From WHSW01 sp963851045 (lineage in GTDB: Bacteria > Actinomycetota > Thermoleophilia > Solirubrobacterales > 70-9): DNA of 64,000 bases. The stretch lies in contig CAWKNC010000002.1 of NCBI GenBank assembly GCA_963851045.1, positions 62,001-126,000 of the forward strand, given 5' to 3'. How positions within the stretch are numbered: the stretch's first letter is position 1; each line of letters starts with the position of its first letter. The notes under the pieces are model-generated. The model was given only the letters and a program-made list of their open reading frames with translations, was not told where the DNA came from and searched no databases. Both the position numbers and the translations under genes were made by a program. Of the stretch, positions 16,287 through 25,008 are shown one piece after another.

Positions 16287-16922
16287 TCACGTGGCGGTGC
16301 CGTCACGCCTCGCGGCGACGATGCAGAGCGACGGATAGCCGCGGGCGGTCCGTTTGCGAGCGAGCTCATGAAGACCCGCCTCGGCGAGCTCGGGGGATGG
16401 GTCGAGCGAGCGCAGCGCCGCCAGTCGCCCATTCGACCGCTGCGCGGCGATTCGCACCGGCGCCGTGATTGCCGCGGTGATCGGACCGCGCGGCGGCGCG
16501 ATCGTAATCGTGCCGACCCTGCCGCTTGGGCGCAGGACACGTGCGACCTCGTCGATCAGTCGCCGCCGGTCCTCAGCTGACAGCAGGTGGAGCAGGTACG
16601 CGACCGTGACCACGTCGAAGCTGTGGTCCGCGAATGGCAGCGCGGTCGCATCCCCGAGGCGCAGCTGCCAGCCGGCGGGCAGTGGCGGCGCCAATGCGAG
16701 CATCTCCGGCGAGCTGTCGACCCCCCACGCCTGCCGAGGTCGCGATGGCGTGTGGGCGAGCTCGGCCAGAAGCACCGCCGGCCCCGTGGCGAGATCGAGC
16801 AACTTCTCGTCGCGACCCGGGCGCAGGATCTCGGTCAGGCCATGGTGTGCCGCGCGCTCGAGCCAGATCTGGCGCCGATAGCTACCCGCGAGCTCTCCCC
16901 ACGAGCCTTCGAGCGCGATCAG
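16287..16922 (-). CDS. SAM-dependent class I methyltransferase (cluster copy 1), likely CTG start
   Basis: UbiE/Methyltransf_11-type enzyme, about 211 residues. The SAM-binding motif I is LLDLATGPAVLLAELA; motif II is LRLGDATALPFADHSFDVV; the post-motif LLSAEDRRRLIDEVARVLRPSG follows. The copy 2 paralogue shows that the homology extends 40 residues upstream of the first conventional start (TTG at 16802), through GSYRRQIWLERA. The only plausible start is then CTG at 16922, overlapping the anti-sigma TGA as CTGA. Coupled translation from the anti-sigma gene would explain the weak codon. The substrate is unknown. Confidence 0.8.
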   Translation of the reverse strand: MIALEGSWGELAGSYRRQIWLERAAHHGLTEILRPGRDEKLLDLATGPAVLLAELAHTPSRPRQAWGVDSSPEMLALAPPLPAGWQLRLGDATALPFADHSFDVVTVAYLLHLLSAEDRRRLIDEVARVLRPSGRVGTITIAPPRGPITAAITAPVRIAAQRSNGRLAALRSLDPSPELAEAGLHELARKRTARGYPSLCIVAARRDGTAT

Positions 16923-17179
16923 CGCTCCCTGCGCAGTCGGTCTAAAACGGCGTCGGTCACTCCGGCGGGGGTGGGCTCCGTCCCGATCTGGCGCAGGCCC
17001 GTCAGCGTGCGCCGCAGGGTCGCGAGCAGGCGATGGCAGTCGGGACAGAGCCCCGCGTGCTGTTCGATACGGGCTCGTTCGTCGACGTCCAGCTCCCGGT
17101 CGAGATACTCAGACAGATGCCCAAGGGTCCAGCGATGGTCGCGCATGAACCGGATTCGGGAGAGCCACGGAAGCTTCAC
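16919..17179 (-). CDS. Zinc-finger anti-sigma factor (zf-HC2/ZAS)
   Basis: An 86-residue cytoplasmic protein with the anti-sigma zinc motif: an upstream His in LGHLSEYLDREL, then HAGLCPDCHRLL (H-x3-C-x2-C). There is no membrane segment, so it is a soluble ZAS type. It overlaps the sigma factor stop by four bases (ATGA) upstream and the methyltransferase start downstream. It should bind and inhibit the neighbouring ECF sigma factor and may respond to oxidation of the Cys pair (known for related ZAS proteins, inferred here). Confidence 0.85.
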   Translation of the reverse strand: MKLPWLSRIRFMRDHRWTLGHLSEYLDRELDVDERARIEQHAGLCPDCHRLLATLRRTLTGLRQIGTEPTPAGVTDAVLDRLRRER

Positions 17180-17826
17180 TTCACCTCTTCCTCGAGGAGG
17201 TAGTGATCAACCGCACGGCGGACGGTCAGTCGGGCGCGATGGAGGCGGCTCTTGAACGCCGCCTCGCGAAGGCCCATGATCGCCGCGGCCTGCTTCGTGG
17301 TCAGCCCCTCGACGTCGCGCAGGATAAGCGGCGCTCGATACTGCTCAGGCAGCGCCCTTACGGCATGCTCGAGCACCTCCCGCAGCTCGGATTGGTCGAG
17401 ACGCGCCTCCGGAGCCTCGCGCGAGTCCGCCGGCTCTGGGATTGTCTCGTCCTCGATTGAGCTCGTCTTCGACCTCGCCGAGCGCTTTGCTCCGAGCCGC
17501 TTGGCCTCGTTGAGGCCGATCCGGCAGAGCCAGGTAAAGAATTGCGAGCGGTGCTGGAACTGGCCGATGCCCCGCCACGCCCGCAGGAAGGCCTCCTGGG
17601 TTGCCTCCGACGCATCATCTGGATCACCCAGGATCCGCAGTAAAACGGCGTACAGGCGATCAGCATGTCGGCCGACGAGCTCCTCAAAAGCGACCGGGTC
17701 ACCGGCCTGGGATTGCTCGACGAGACGTGAGTCGGTCTCCGAACCGGCCGGTCGCACAAAATCTAGCTTGACAGCCGGCAGCGCCCGCCCCACCGCCAGG
17801 GTGCCCGAAAACTCCCTCATGGTCAC
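17176..17826 (-). CDS. ECF-type RNA polymerase sigma factor
   Basis: Sigma-70 family ECF factor, about 216 residues. Region 2 is EELVGRHADRLYAVLLRIL through ATQEAFLRAWRGIGQF; region 4 is LPEQYRAPLILRDVEG followed by the HTH TKQAAAIMGLREAAFKSRLH. The ORF starts at the ATG 17826; an alternative ATG lies two codons downstream. It forms an overlapping operon with the anti-sigma factor, the methyltransferase and probably the copy 1 transporter genes. This suggests that copy 1 was once an ECF-controlled, stress-type regulon. The secreted hydrolase gene lies 69 bp upstream on the same strand. Confidence 0.9.
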   Translation of the reverse strand: MTMREFSGTLAVGRALPAVKLDFVRPAGSETDSRLVEQSQAGDPVAFEELVGRHADRLYAVLLRILGDPDDASEATQEAFLRAWRGIGQFQHRSQFFTWLCRIGLNEAKRLGAKRSARSKTSSIEDETIPEPADSREAPEARLDQSELREVLEHAVRALPEQYRAPLILRDVEGLTTKQAAAIMGLREAAFKSRLHRARLTVRRAVDHYLLEEEVK

Positions 17827-17895
17827 TCTGACCCACCGGTCGCCTCAACGGTTCAGGACGCCGTACGCCTTGGCGCACGCAGTTCGACGCCTCCG

Positions 17896-20334
17896 CTACG
17901 GACCCGTGAAGCCGCCGTCGTAACACGGCTGGCCGCCGCACGTGTCCGTGATCGCGCTCTGCGCGTCGGGGCGCAGGAAGTCGGAGACCATCTGCTGTTC
18001 TTGCGGCTGGATTCGCGGCAGGCCGTGCGGGTCGTCGCCTGAGATGTTGGGAACGTTCCCCAGCGGCGGCACGTCGGTGCCGACGACGCCGTTGTCGGCG
18101 CCGCCGATGCCGGCGCGCACGGGCCCGCCGTCCCAGTAGACGATCGCCGAGCCGGCGAACGGATAGGCCGTGATCGGGTCGATGCCCCAGCCGACGTCGA
18201 AGTTCGGCCAGCGGCCGTCGTAGACGATTGGCGTGTGGATCTTGGCTCCGACCGTTCGCGCCTCGACATCCGCCTGGTAGTTGGTGACCTGGTGGTCGCC
18301 GAGCGCGACGTTGAGGAGCACTCGATGTTGCGGCGTGTCCGGCGGCGGGTTCGTCGTCATCACCTGGGCATAGCCGTTGGGCTCGGAGCGGTCCCAGAGC
18401 ATCTGGATCAGCGAGAGCAGCAACGGGCGCGCGAGCTCGTCCGGATAGTTGGGATAGAGGATCGACGAGTAGGCGTCGAAGTCGATCGATCGCGTCAGCA
18501 GTGTCGAGTAGCCCATCCCCGGGACGCCAAGCGAGGCGCGCGTGAAGTCGGGCGAGACCGCCGTCAGCGACCCACCCAGGATCCCGCCCTGGCTGTTGCC
18601 GTTGTAGTAGAGCTTCGACGTGTCGATGACCGGCGCGCTCGCGACGTTGTTGGCGTCGACGTGGAACGCCGCGTTGCTCAAAAAGCCCTGCGGGTTGTTC
18701 ATCAGCCGGCCGAGGTACAGCTCGTTGAGCAGACCCTGCTGCGTGCGGTCGGTCAGCTCCGGGAACCGGCCCATGTTCTGGAGGATCCCGACGGTGTTGG
18801 GGACGTCCTCGGACGCGAAGCCGATCTCGTCGGTCGCGCAGAAGACGAAGTTGTGCGCCTGCGCGAGGGTGCGCTGCGGCGTGCTCGCCACCTCGCCGGC
18901 TGAGCCGAGCAGGCCGTGCCCATAGAGCGACGGGCGCGCGGGCGATGCGCCCGGATCGTCGACGGCAGCGTGCGGGATGATGCAGTCGAAGTTCGCGGTG
19001 TAATTGCCCTGGCGAATCGGCAGGCCATCCCCGTCGAGGGTGAAGACCGCCGGTGCCTTGCAGGCATTGGTCAGATAGCACGGGACCGTGAACGTGCCGC
19101 GCACGCGGCGCGCGGTCTCGGCGTTGGGGTTGGCATCGACGGTGTCGACCGTGAACGCCGGAGCGTTGCCCTGGACGATTCCGTCACCGAGGTTGGTGTC
19201 GCCGAGCTGAGCAAACGCGTCGTCGCGCATCGACAGCAGACGCTCGTAGTTGTTTTCGTTGCTGGCGACCGTGAAGTCCCACGCGAGATAGAGGTCGCCG
19301 CGCTTGACCTTCTCCTTGCGCAGGGTCCGGAAGATCTTCTCGAAGCGCCGGCGCTGGTCGTTGACGTCATCGGCCTTCGACGGCAGGTCGTCGCGGTAGT
19401 AGCGGAAGCCGTCCGGTGCCTTGAGCGTCTTGCCCCGCGAGTCCTTCAGGTCGCGCATCGCGACGACGTAGCGATGCCCCGCCTCGAATTGGGTCGCGCC
19501 GTGAATGAGCAGCGCGGTCGACTCCGGGGTGGTCGCGTTGGAGTCGAGCTCGACCCAGATCGGGGCGGGATCGCCGGTCGTCGCGTCGATGACCACGATC
19601 GGCTCCTTGCGGATCGAGGCGTCGTTGCGGCTGAGCTCGTTGAGGGGTAGCGGGTCGGTCGCCGCGAAGGCCTCAGGTGTGTCGAGTCCCGGGACCTTGA
19701 GCGTGATCACCTGGCCGGGGCTGAAGCCGTCGCTGCCGTTGTAGGGGGCCGAGGCCATCGGCACGCCTGCCGAGTTCTGCGGCATCGCGGCATCGGTGAG
19801 CTGGACGCGGCGGCCGGTCGGCGTCGACTTATCGGCGACCGTGTAGTAGTCGTTGGGGAACGGCAGCAGACAGAGGGAGTCGTCCTGGGCGGCGATGAAG
19901 TCGCAGTCCGACGCTCGCGAGAGATTGATCTTGCGGGGCTTGCATTCCCTGGTATTGCGAAGCAGCTCGAAGCGCTGAGTCCCGGCGCCCTTGCCCTTGA
20001 CCACGACCTTGCGGCCCTCGCAGCTCTCGATCGCGTCGTCGCCGGAAGAGGTCAGCGGCAGGATCACCTTTACCGGCTTGCCGCCCTTGGCAACCGCCTT
20101 CGCCGACCGGGTCAGCTTCTTGAGCTTTTGCTTGTCGAAGGTGGAGGACTTCGCGGACAGCTTCAGCTTGCCGCGCTCAAGGCCGATCACCTTCACCTGG
20201 AGGCCGTCCTTCTTGAGGATCTGCTTCTGCGCGATCGTCATCGTGTTGAAGCTCGGCTTCGCATCGGCGGCCGATGCGACAGCCGGCGACGATGCGGTGG
20301 CGATGATGAAAACGACCAACGACGACCGCAGCAT
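17896..20334 (-). CDS. Large secreted protein with alpha/beta-hydrolase-like nucleophile elbow
   Basis: About 812 residues. The ATG at 20334 begins a signal peptide (LRSSLVVFIIATASSPAVASA). A Lys-rich, possibly Ig-like region (residues 25-130) is followed by a long domain with DCDFIAAQDDSLCLLPFPNDYYT. A serine-hydrolase core follows: ARPSLYGHGLLG, then YYNGNSQGGILGG (G-x-S-x-G-G) near residue 570, with candidate acid and His residues further on (VALGDHQVTNY). It resembles secreted hydrolases of unknown substrate seen in myxobacteria and actinobacteria. Several Cys suggest disulfides. It lies between the two cluster copies; no promoter was recognised in the 122 bp upstream. Confidence 0.75.
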   Translation of the reverse strand: MLRSSLVVFIIATASSPAVASAADAKPSFNTMTIAQKQILKKDGLQVKVIGLERGKLKLSAKSSTFDKQKLKKLTRSAKAVAKGGKPVKVILPLTSSGDDAIESCEGRKVVVKGKGAGTQRFELLRNTRECKPRKINLSRASDCDFIAAQDDSLCLLPFPNDYYTVADKSTPTGRRVQLTDAAMPQNSAGVPMASAPYNGSDGFSPGQVITLKVPGLDTPEAFAATDPLPLNELSRNDASIRKEPIVVIDATTGDPAPIWVELDSNATTPESTALLIHGATQFEAGHRYVVAMRDLKDSRGKTLKAPDGFRYYRDDLPSKADDVNDQRRRFEKIFRTLRKEKVKRGDLYLAWDFTVASNENNYERLLSMRDDAFAQLGDTNLGDGIVQGNAPAFTVDTVDANPNAETARRVRGTFTVPCYLTNACKAPAVFTLDGDGLPIRQGNYTANFDCIIPHAAVDDPGASPARPSLYGHGLLGSAGEVASTPQRTLAQAHNFVFCATDEIGFASEDVPNTVGILQNMGRFPELTDRTQQGLLNELYLGRLMNNPQGFLSNAAFHVDANNVASAPVIDTSKLYYNGNSQGGILGGSLTAVSPDFTRASLGVPGMGYSTLLTRSIDFDAYSSILYPNYPDELARPLLLSLIQMLWDRSEPNGYAQVMTTNPPPDTPQHRVLLNVALGDHQVTNYQADVEARTVGAKIHTPIVYDGRWPNFDVGWGIDPITAYPFAGSAIVYWDGGPVRAGIGGADNGVVGTDVPPLGNVPNISGDDPHGLPRIQPQEQQMVSDFLRPDAQSAITDTCGGQPCYDGGFTGP

Positions 20335-20456
20335 CCTGCTCAAAGGTCCCTCTTTCCCTCGGTATCGACAGCGCCCCCAGAAGTGCGGCGGCGACGTTAT
20401 CAGCGGGCCCGCGGGTGAGGCAGGAGAGCGGATGAGGAGCTTTGTCGCGGGGGCCG

Positions 20457-21899
20457 TCACCGCGGCCGGACGAGCGCCCGTGCGAGCGCCAGCACCGGCC
20501 GCGTCAGCATCCGCGTGCGCGGGGTCGCCAGGCGGGCGCGCTGGTACTCGTCGGCCGCGCGTGCCGGGCCCTCGCTGAACGTCGGGTAGGCGTGCACGGC
20601 GGTTGAAAGACTCTCGATTCCCGCACCTCGCCCGACCTGCACTGCCACCTCGGCGATCGACTCCCCCGCAGCAGGCGCGGCGATGGTGGCGCCGACGAGC
20701 TGACCGCGGTTATCGCCGACCAGCTTCGCGAAGCCGTAAGCGCGATCAGCGGTGATCGCGCGGTCGCTGTCTGAGTAGTCATGGACGACGACCCTCGCGC
20801 GCTGGCCCCAGCGCTCACGGGCCTGCGCCTCGCTGAGCCCGACCGACGCCACCTCGGGATCGGTGAAGGTGACCCGGGGGATGGCGCTGTAGTCGACCTT
20901 GCGCCGAGCGCCAAAGAGAGCGTTGATCGACGCGATCCGGGCGTGGTAGGCCGCCACGTGCGTGAACGCGGGTGCTCCGGTCACATCACCGGCCGCGTAG
21001 ATGCCCGCCGCCGCGCGCAGACGGTCATCGACCACGACCGCCCCCGCCTCCGTCGTCTCGACGCCAACCTGATCGAGGCCGAGCCCATCGCTGACGGGCC
21101 TCCGGCCGGTCGCAACCAGCACGCGGTCGAAGCGCATAAGTCGTGCTTCGCCGCCTGCATCGACGCCGGCGCTTAGTTCGCCGTTGTCGCTACGCACGTC
21201 GGTGAGTCGGGCGCCGGTGAGCACCGCGACGCCCTCGGCGGCGAGGCGCGCCTCGAGCAATTCGCCGGCGCGGGGGTCCTCGCCGGGCAGCAAGCGTTCT
21301 GCGGTCTCGATCACCGTCACCTCGCTCCCGAGCCGGGCGAACGCCTGACCGAGCTCGCAGCCGATCGGACCGCCACCGAGCACGGCGAGCCGCCGTGGCA
21401 GCTCGTCGAGATCCCAGAGGGTCTCGCTGGTCAGCGGCCCGGCGTCGGCCAGGCCAGGGATCTGTGGCAGCTGCGGAGCCGAGCCGGTGGCAACGATCGC
21501 GGCGCGGTGGCGGAGCACGTACTGCCCCGCCTCGATCTCCCCACGACGGCGAAACCGCGCTCGCGCCGCGATCACGTCGACGCCGGCGGCGCGCAGGCGC
21601 TCGGGCGAGTCATGGGGCGCGATCGTCTCGCGAGCACCGCGCACGTGCGCCATTACCCGAGCGAAGTCGACCTTCGGCTCGCCGGCGTCGATTCCCAGGC
21701 GCGGCGCCTCGCGGATTCGCTGAGCAGCGTCGGCAGCGGCGATCAGGCTCTTGCTGGGAACGCATCCGGTCCAAAGGCAGTCGCCGCCTGTGCGATCGGC
21801 CTCGACCAGAGCCACGCGGGCTCCAGCCCCGGCCGCGATCATCGAGGTGACCAGGCCGGCGGTGCCGCCGCCGACGACGACGAGGTCGTAACGGCTCAC
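20457..21899 (-). CDS. FAD-dependent dithiol-disulfide oxidoreductase (mercuric-reductase-like, no HMA domain), cluster copy 2
   Basis: 480 residues, paralogue of 9549-11000. FAD motif GGGTAGLVTSMIAAG, redox pair CLWTGCVPSK, NAD(P)H motif LAVLGGGPIGCELG, GIYAAGDVT, and HAYPTFSEG at the C-terminal interface. The C-terminus continues with a basic, Leu-rich helix (RMLTRPVLALARALVRPR) instead of the Cys pair needed for Hg(II). The GTG start at 21899 fits the conserved N-terminus SRYDLVVVGGG. It lies 43 bp after the TVP38 gene on the same strand. Fusions of TVP38 and this flavoprotein family are known in other bacteria, so the two products probably act together at the membrane. Confidence 0.92.
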   Translation of the reverse strand: MSRYDLVVVGGGTAGLVTSMIAAGAGARVALVEADRTGGDCLWTGCVPSKSLIAAADAAQRIREAPRLGIDAGEPKVDFARVMAHVRGARETIAPHDSPERLRAAGVDVIAARARFRRRGEIEAGQYVLRHRAAIVATGSAPQLPQIPGLADAGPLTSETLWDLDELPRRLAVLGGGPIGCELGQAFARLGSEVTVIETAERLLPGEDPRAGELLEARLAAEGVAVLTGARLTDVRSDNGELSAGVDAGGEARLMRFDRVLVATGRRPVSDGLGLDQVGVETTEAGAVVVDDRLRAAAGIYAAGDVTGAPAFTHVAAYHARIASINALFGARRKVDYSAIPRVTFTDPEVASVGLSEAQARERWGQRARVVVHDYSDSDRAITADRAYGFAKLVGDNRGQLVGATIAAPAAGESIAEVAVQVGRGAGIESLSTAVHAYPTFSEGPARAADEYQRARLATPRTRMLTRPVLALARALVRPR

Positions 21900-21942
21900 G
21901 CGCAGTCCCCCGTCGCGTCGTCGGTTAGCCGCGCGTTCAGCG

Positions 21943-22602
21943 TCATCGCGGATCGACTCTAGATGAGCTACCTGAGCGCTTCGATACGGCTCGCGCCGCC
22001 AGCGCGAGGCCGATCGCGATCACGGCCGCGCCGATGAACAGCGGCGATGCCGGATCGTCGATCCCCGCACCCAGCGCCGCATAGGCAAGTGCTCCCGGGG
22101 CGATCCCGAGGACGGTCGCCACGACGTAGTCGCGGGTTGCGATCGAGCTTGCGCCGGCCGCGTAGTTGAGGGCGTTGAACGGCACGATTGGCAGCAGGCG
22201 CAAAGCCAGCAGGGCGAAAAGGCCGCGCCCTTGCAGCCGCTTGACGATCGCCTCGTAGCGGTCGCCGCCGACACGTTCAACCGCCGTCTGGGTCGAGCGC
22301 CGCGCGATCGCGAAGGCGCCGAGCGCGCCGATCGTGGCGCCGATCATGCTCACCGCGGTTCCCCCGGCGACGCCGTAGAGGGCGCCGGCCGCGAGGGTCA
22401 GCGGCGCGCCGGGAAAGAAGGCGACGGTCAGCAGCGCGTAGGCGCACGCATAAAGGACCGGCCCAGTCACGCCACCGCCTCCGCCGAGAGCCTGCTCGAC
22501 ATCGGCGGCCGACGGCTGCCAGACGAGCGTGACGATCGTCGCGACTACGAGCACGATCGCGAGCATCGCCACCAGCAGCCGCGGTGACGCCCCGCCGCTC
22601 AC
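21943..22602 (-). CDS. TVP38/TMEM64 (VTT superfamily) membrane protein, cluster copy 2
   Basis: About 219 residues, five to six hydrophobic segments. VTT motifs: FFPGAPLTLAAGALYG (re-entrant glycine-rich loop), ALLALRLLPIVPFNALNYAAG with the R-x3-P-x-x-P-F pattern, and YVVATVLGIAPGALAYAALG. The GTG at 22602 was chosen because it immediately precedes the first membrane helix and matches the copy 1 start. It is divergent from the phosphatidyltransferase gene with about 20-30 bp between starts, too little for two conventional promoters, so starts or transcript ends here are uncertain. Upstream of the flavoprotein gene in the same direction. Confidence 0.88.
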   Translation of the reverse strand: MSGGASPRLLVAMLAIVLVVATIVTLVWQPSAADVEQALGGGGGVTGPVLYACAYALLTVAFFPGAPLTLAAGALYGVAGGTAVSMIGATIGALGAFAIARRSTQTAVERVGGDRYEAIVKRLQGRGLFALLALRLLPIVPFNALNYAAGASSIATRDYVVATVLGIAPGALAYAALGAGIDDPASPLFIGAAVIAIGLALAARAVSKRSGSSSRVDPR

Positions 22603-22631
22603 TGGCGAGCCCGTGCTCGACAATGGCCACG

Positions 22632-23225
22632 ATGCTCGATGCGCGAATGCGAACGACCCTCGCCCCCGTGCTCGACGCGGGTGCCAGGCAGCTCGACCGA
22701 GCCGGCCTCGGCCCGGCGGCGGTGACCACGGTGGGACTCGGGCTCGGACTCGGTTGCTGCGCCGCCGCCGCAACCGGGAGCTGGACCCTTGCGCTCGCCC
22801 TCTGGATTGCCAACCGCCTGCTCGACGGCCTCGACGGCCCGCTGGCTCGCATACGCGGAGCCACCGACCTCGGCGGCATGTTCGACTTCCTCGCCGACTT
22901 CGTCGTCTATGCCGGTTTCCCGCTCGGTGTTGCGATCGCCTTGCCCGACGCCCGCGTTGCCGCCTGCGCCCTGCTCGCCTCGTATCTGCTCAACAACGTG
23001 GCCCTGCTGTCGTTCGCGTCGCTGATCGAAAAGCGCCGGCTCGAGCTCGGCGACGAGCGCTCGCTGCGATTCACCCCAGGGCTTGCCGAGGGAACCGAGA
23101 CGATCGCCTGTTACGTCCTCGTCTGCCTCATCCCTGAGCATGCGGCGACGATCTTCTGGGCCTTCACCGGCGTGGTCATGATCACGGTTGGCCAGCGCCT
23201 GATGCTCGCTCGCAGGACGCTCTAG
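22632..23225 (+). CDS. YnjF-like CDP-alcohol phosphatidyltransferase family protein, cluster copy 2
   Basis: Integral membrane enzyme of about 197 residues. The CDP-alcohol motif is NRLLDGLDGPLARIRG followed by GGMFDFLADF, giving the metal-binding Asp residues. Helices flank it and a C-terminal LAEGTETIACYVLVCL follows. The overall pattern closely resembles E. coli YnjF as I remember it, including the GxTEGTET segment. It would transfer a phospho-alcohol between CDP-diacylglycerol-type donors and an unknown acceptor. I took the second ATG (MLDARMRTT), which matches the family N-terminus; an ATG at 22623 is possible. The stop overlaps the convergent ATPase stop by 4 bp. Confidence 0.88.
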   Translation: MLDARMRTTLAPVLDAGARQLDRAGLGPAAVTTVGLGLGLGCCAAAATGSWTLALALWIANRLLDGLDGPLARIRGATDLGGMFDFLADFVVYAGFPLGVAIALPDARVAACALLASYLLNNVALLSFASLIEKRRLELGDERSLRFTPGLAEGTETIACYVLVCLIPEHAATIFWAFTGVVMITVGQRLMLARRTL

Positions 23226-24244
23226 GCGTTTGATGAGAGCCCTCCGGTCGCCGGCGCCCGACGGGGGTCGCTCGGCAGCTGCCACAGCGCCTCGTTCGGC
23301 AGTTCGATCGCGACCCGCTCGCCCGCGCCCGGCGCCGCGCCCGGTGCCACCAGCGCCTCGAGTCGCTGCTGTTCCCACTCCAACACGAGGCGGACCGAGG
23401 TCCCGCGATACACCGCCTCGACGACGAGGGCAGACATCGGCCCCGAGCCGACGACGACGCGCTCCGGTCGAATCGCCCAGACCGCGCCCGGATCGTCGGG
23501 GAGGCGCAGCAGGTTCGAGGTTCCAAAAAAGCGCGCCACGGCGCCCGAGTTTGGCCGCTCGAACAGCTCCCTGGGCTCGCCCTGTTGCACGATCCGCCCC
23601 TCGAGCATCAGCGCAAGCGAGTCCCCGAACTCAGCAGCCTCGGCGCGGTCGTGGGTGACGACGATCGTGGTCAGGTTGCGCTCGGCCTGGGTCGTGATGA
23701 TCAGGCGGCGAAGCGCTTCGCGACGATTGGGATCGAGTCCGGCGAGCGGCTCGTCGAGCAGGAGCAGCTGCGGATCGGCGCACAGGGCACGAGCAAGCGC
23801 GACCCGTTGCTGTTCGCCTCCCGACAGCCCGGCGACCGGGCGATCAGCGATCCCGTCGAGGCCGACCTCGCCGAGGCGCTCGCGGGCCACGGATCGCCGC
23901 CGCTCTGCACCGACGCTGGCGGCTCGGAGCGGCAGGGCGACGTTGTCGGCGACCGAAAGGTGGCCGAGCAGTCGCGGCTCCTGGAAAACCATCGCGATTC
24001 GTCTTCGGTGAACCGGGATATCGATCTGGGCGACGCCCCCGAGCTCGAGGGCGCCCTCACCTGGCCGCTCGAGCCCGGCGATGGCGCGCAACAGCGTCGT
24101 CTTGCCGGCTCCCGACGGGCCCACCAGCGCAAGCCTCGAGCCACCAGCCACCTCGAGGTCGACTCCGCGGAGCACCGGCGGTTGACCGCCGGGCGCGACG
24201 ACGAGGCCGCGAATCGAAAGCGCCGCGCTCGCGCGAGCCGTCAC
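23222..24244 (-). CDS. ABC transporter ATP-binding protein, YnjD-like, cluster copy 2
   Basis: 340 residues. Walker A VGPSGAGKTTLLRAIAG near residue 42, Q-loop VFQEPRLLG, signature LSGGEQQRVALARAL, Walker B LLLLDEPLAGLD, H-loop VVTHDRAEAAEFG. A C-terminal TOBE-like regulatory domain (VVEAVYRGTSVRLVLEWEQ) is typical of importer ATPases for anions, metals, polyamines or thiamine. The start GTG at 24244 overlaps the permease 2 stop (GTGA), so expression is coupled. Last gene of the binding protein, permease 1, permease 2, ATPase order. Complete, in contrast with the wreck at 12482-13457. Confidence 0.92.
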   Translation of the reverse strand: MTARASAALSIRGLVVAPGGQPPVLRGVDLEVAGGSRLALVGPSGAGKTTLLRAIAGLERPGEGALELGGVAQIDIPVHRRRIAMVFQEPRLLGHLSVADNVALPLRAASVGAERRRSVARERLGEVGLDGIADRPVAGLSGGEQQRVALARALCADPQLLLLDEPLAGLDPNRREALRRLIITTQAERNLTTIVVTHDRAEAAEFGDSLALMLEGRIVQQGEPRELFERPNSGAVARFFGTSNLLRLPDDPGAVWAIRPERVVVGSGPMSALVVEAVYRGTSVRLVLEWEQQRLEALVAPGAAPGAGERVAIELPNEALWQLPSDPRRAPATGGLSSNA

Positions 24245-25008
24245 AGCGGTGTCCGTTGCAGGCGAGCGGCGAAGGCAAGCGCCACCGCGCAGGGGGCGAG
24301 GAAGACGAGGGCGAGAGCCGCAGCGACCTGGGGGTCGCCCTGAACGAACGGCAGCATCACAATCGGCAGCGTAGGACGCCCCGCGCCAACCGCGAGCGAG
24401 GTGCCGTACTGACTCCAGGAGACGAGGAAGCTGAGCAGAGCTGCCGCGATCAGTGTCGGGCGCAGCGCCGGAAGGGTCACGAGGCCGAGGCGGTGGGCAG
24501 GCCCGGCGCCCAGCGTGCGCGCCATCTCCTCGAGGCTTTCGACCTCGCGGTTGAAGCCCGAGAGCAGGATCAGGATCGCGTAGGGAAGGGCGAAGGTGAC
24601 GTGGGCGAGGACGATCCCGGCGAGGCTGTCGTCGATGCCCAGCCGGATGAACCACTCGGTCAGTCCGAAGCCGGCCAGGTAGGGGGGCATCAACAGCGGC
24701 AGGCCGATCAGCAGGAAGACGAGGCCGTTGCGCGGCAGCCTGCGCAGGCCGAGCACGCGCGCGGCGGGCCAGCCGACGACCAGTGAGATGACCGTTGCCA
24801 TCACCGCGATCAGCACCGAGTTGAGGAGCGCCTCGCCGGCTCGCGCCGATCCGAACGCGATCTCGAAGCCGCGCCACCCGAGCTGGTCGGGAAACACCCC
24901 CGGAGCGCGCCAGGAGTCGGCAAACGCCTGCATGACGAGGACGCCGAGCGGCGCGGCAAACGCCAGCGCCAGGACGCCGACAAGGAGCCGGTGGCGACGT
25001 TCACTCAC
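24241..25008 (-). CDS. ABC transporter permease 2 (YnjC C-terminal-half-like), cluster copy 2
   Basis: About 255 residues, six predicted membrane segments. The permease EAA-type loop is visible as SLEEMARTLGAGPAHRLGLV, which couples to the ATPase. Other motifs: YLAGFGLTEWFIRLG, SFLVSWSQYGTSLAVG and MLPFVQGDPQVAAALAL. In E. coli YnjC both permease halves are one polypeptide; here they are separate. The start GTG at 25008 overlaps the permease 1 stop by 8 bp; an ATG 18 bp upstream (25026) is an alternative. Intact reading frame. Confidence 0.88.
   Translation of the reverse strand: MSERRHRLLVGVLALAFAAPLGVLVMQAFADSWRAPGVFPDQLGWRGFEIAFGSARAGEALLNSVLIAVMATVISLVVGWPAARVLGLRRLPRNGLVFLLIGLPLLMPPYLAGFGLTEWFIRLGIDDSLAGIVLAHVTFALPYAILILLSGFNREVESLEEMARTLGAGPAHRLGLVTLPALRPTLIAAALLSFLVSWSQYGTSLAVGAGRPTLPIVMLPFVQGDPQVAAALALVFLAPCAVALAFAARLQRTPL

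Noticed and set aside
9549..21899. Naming the two flavoproteins mercuric reductases (merA)
   Set aside because: No N-terminal heavy-metal domain, no C-terminal Cys pair, and no mer genes nearby; only the family fold is shared.
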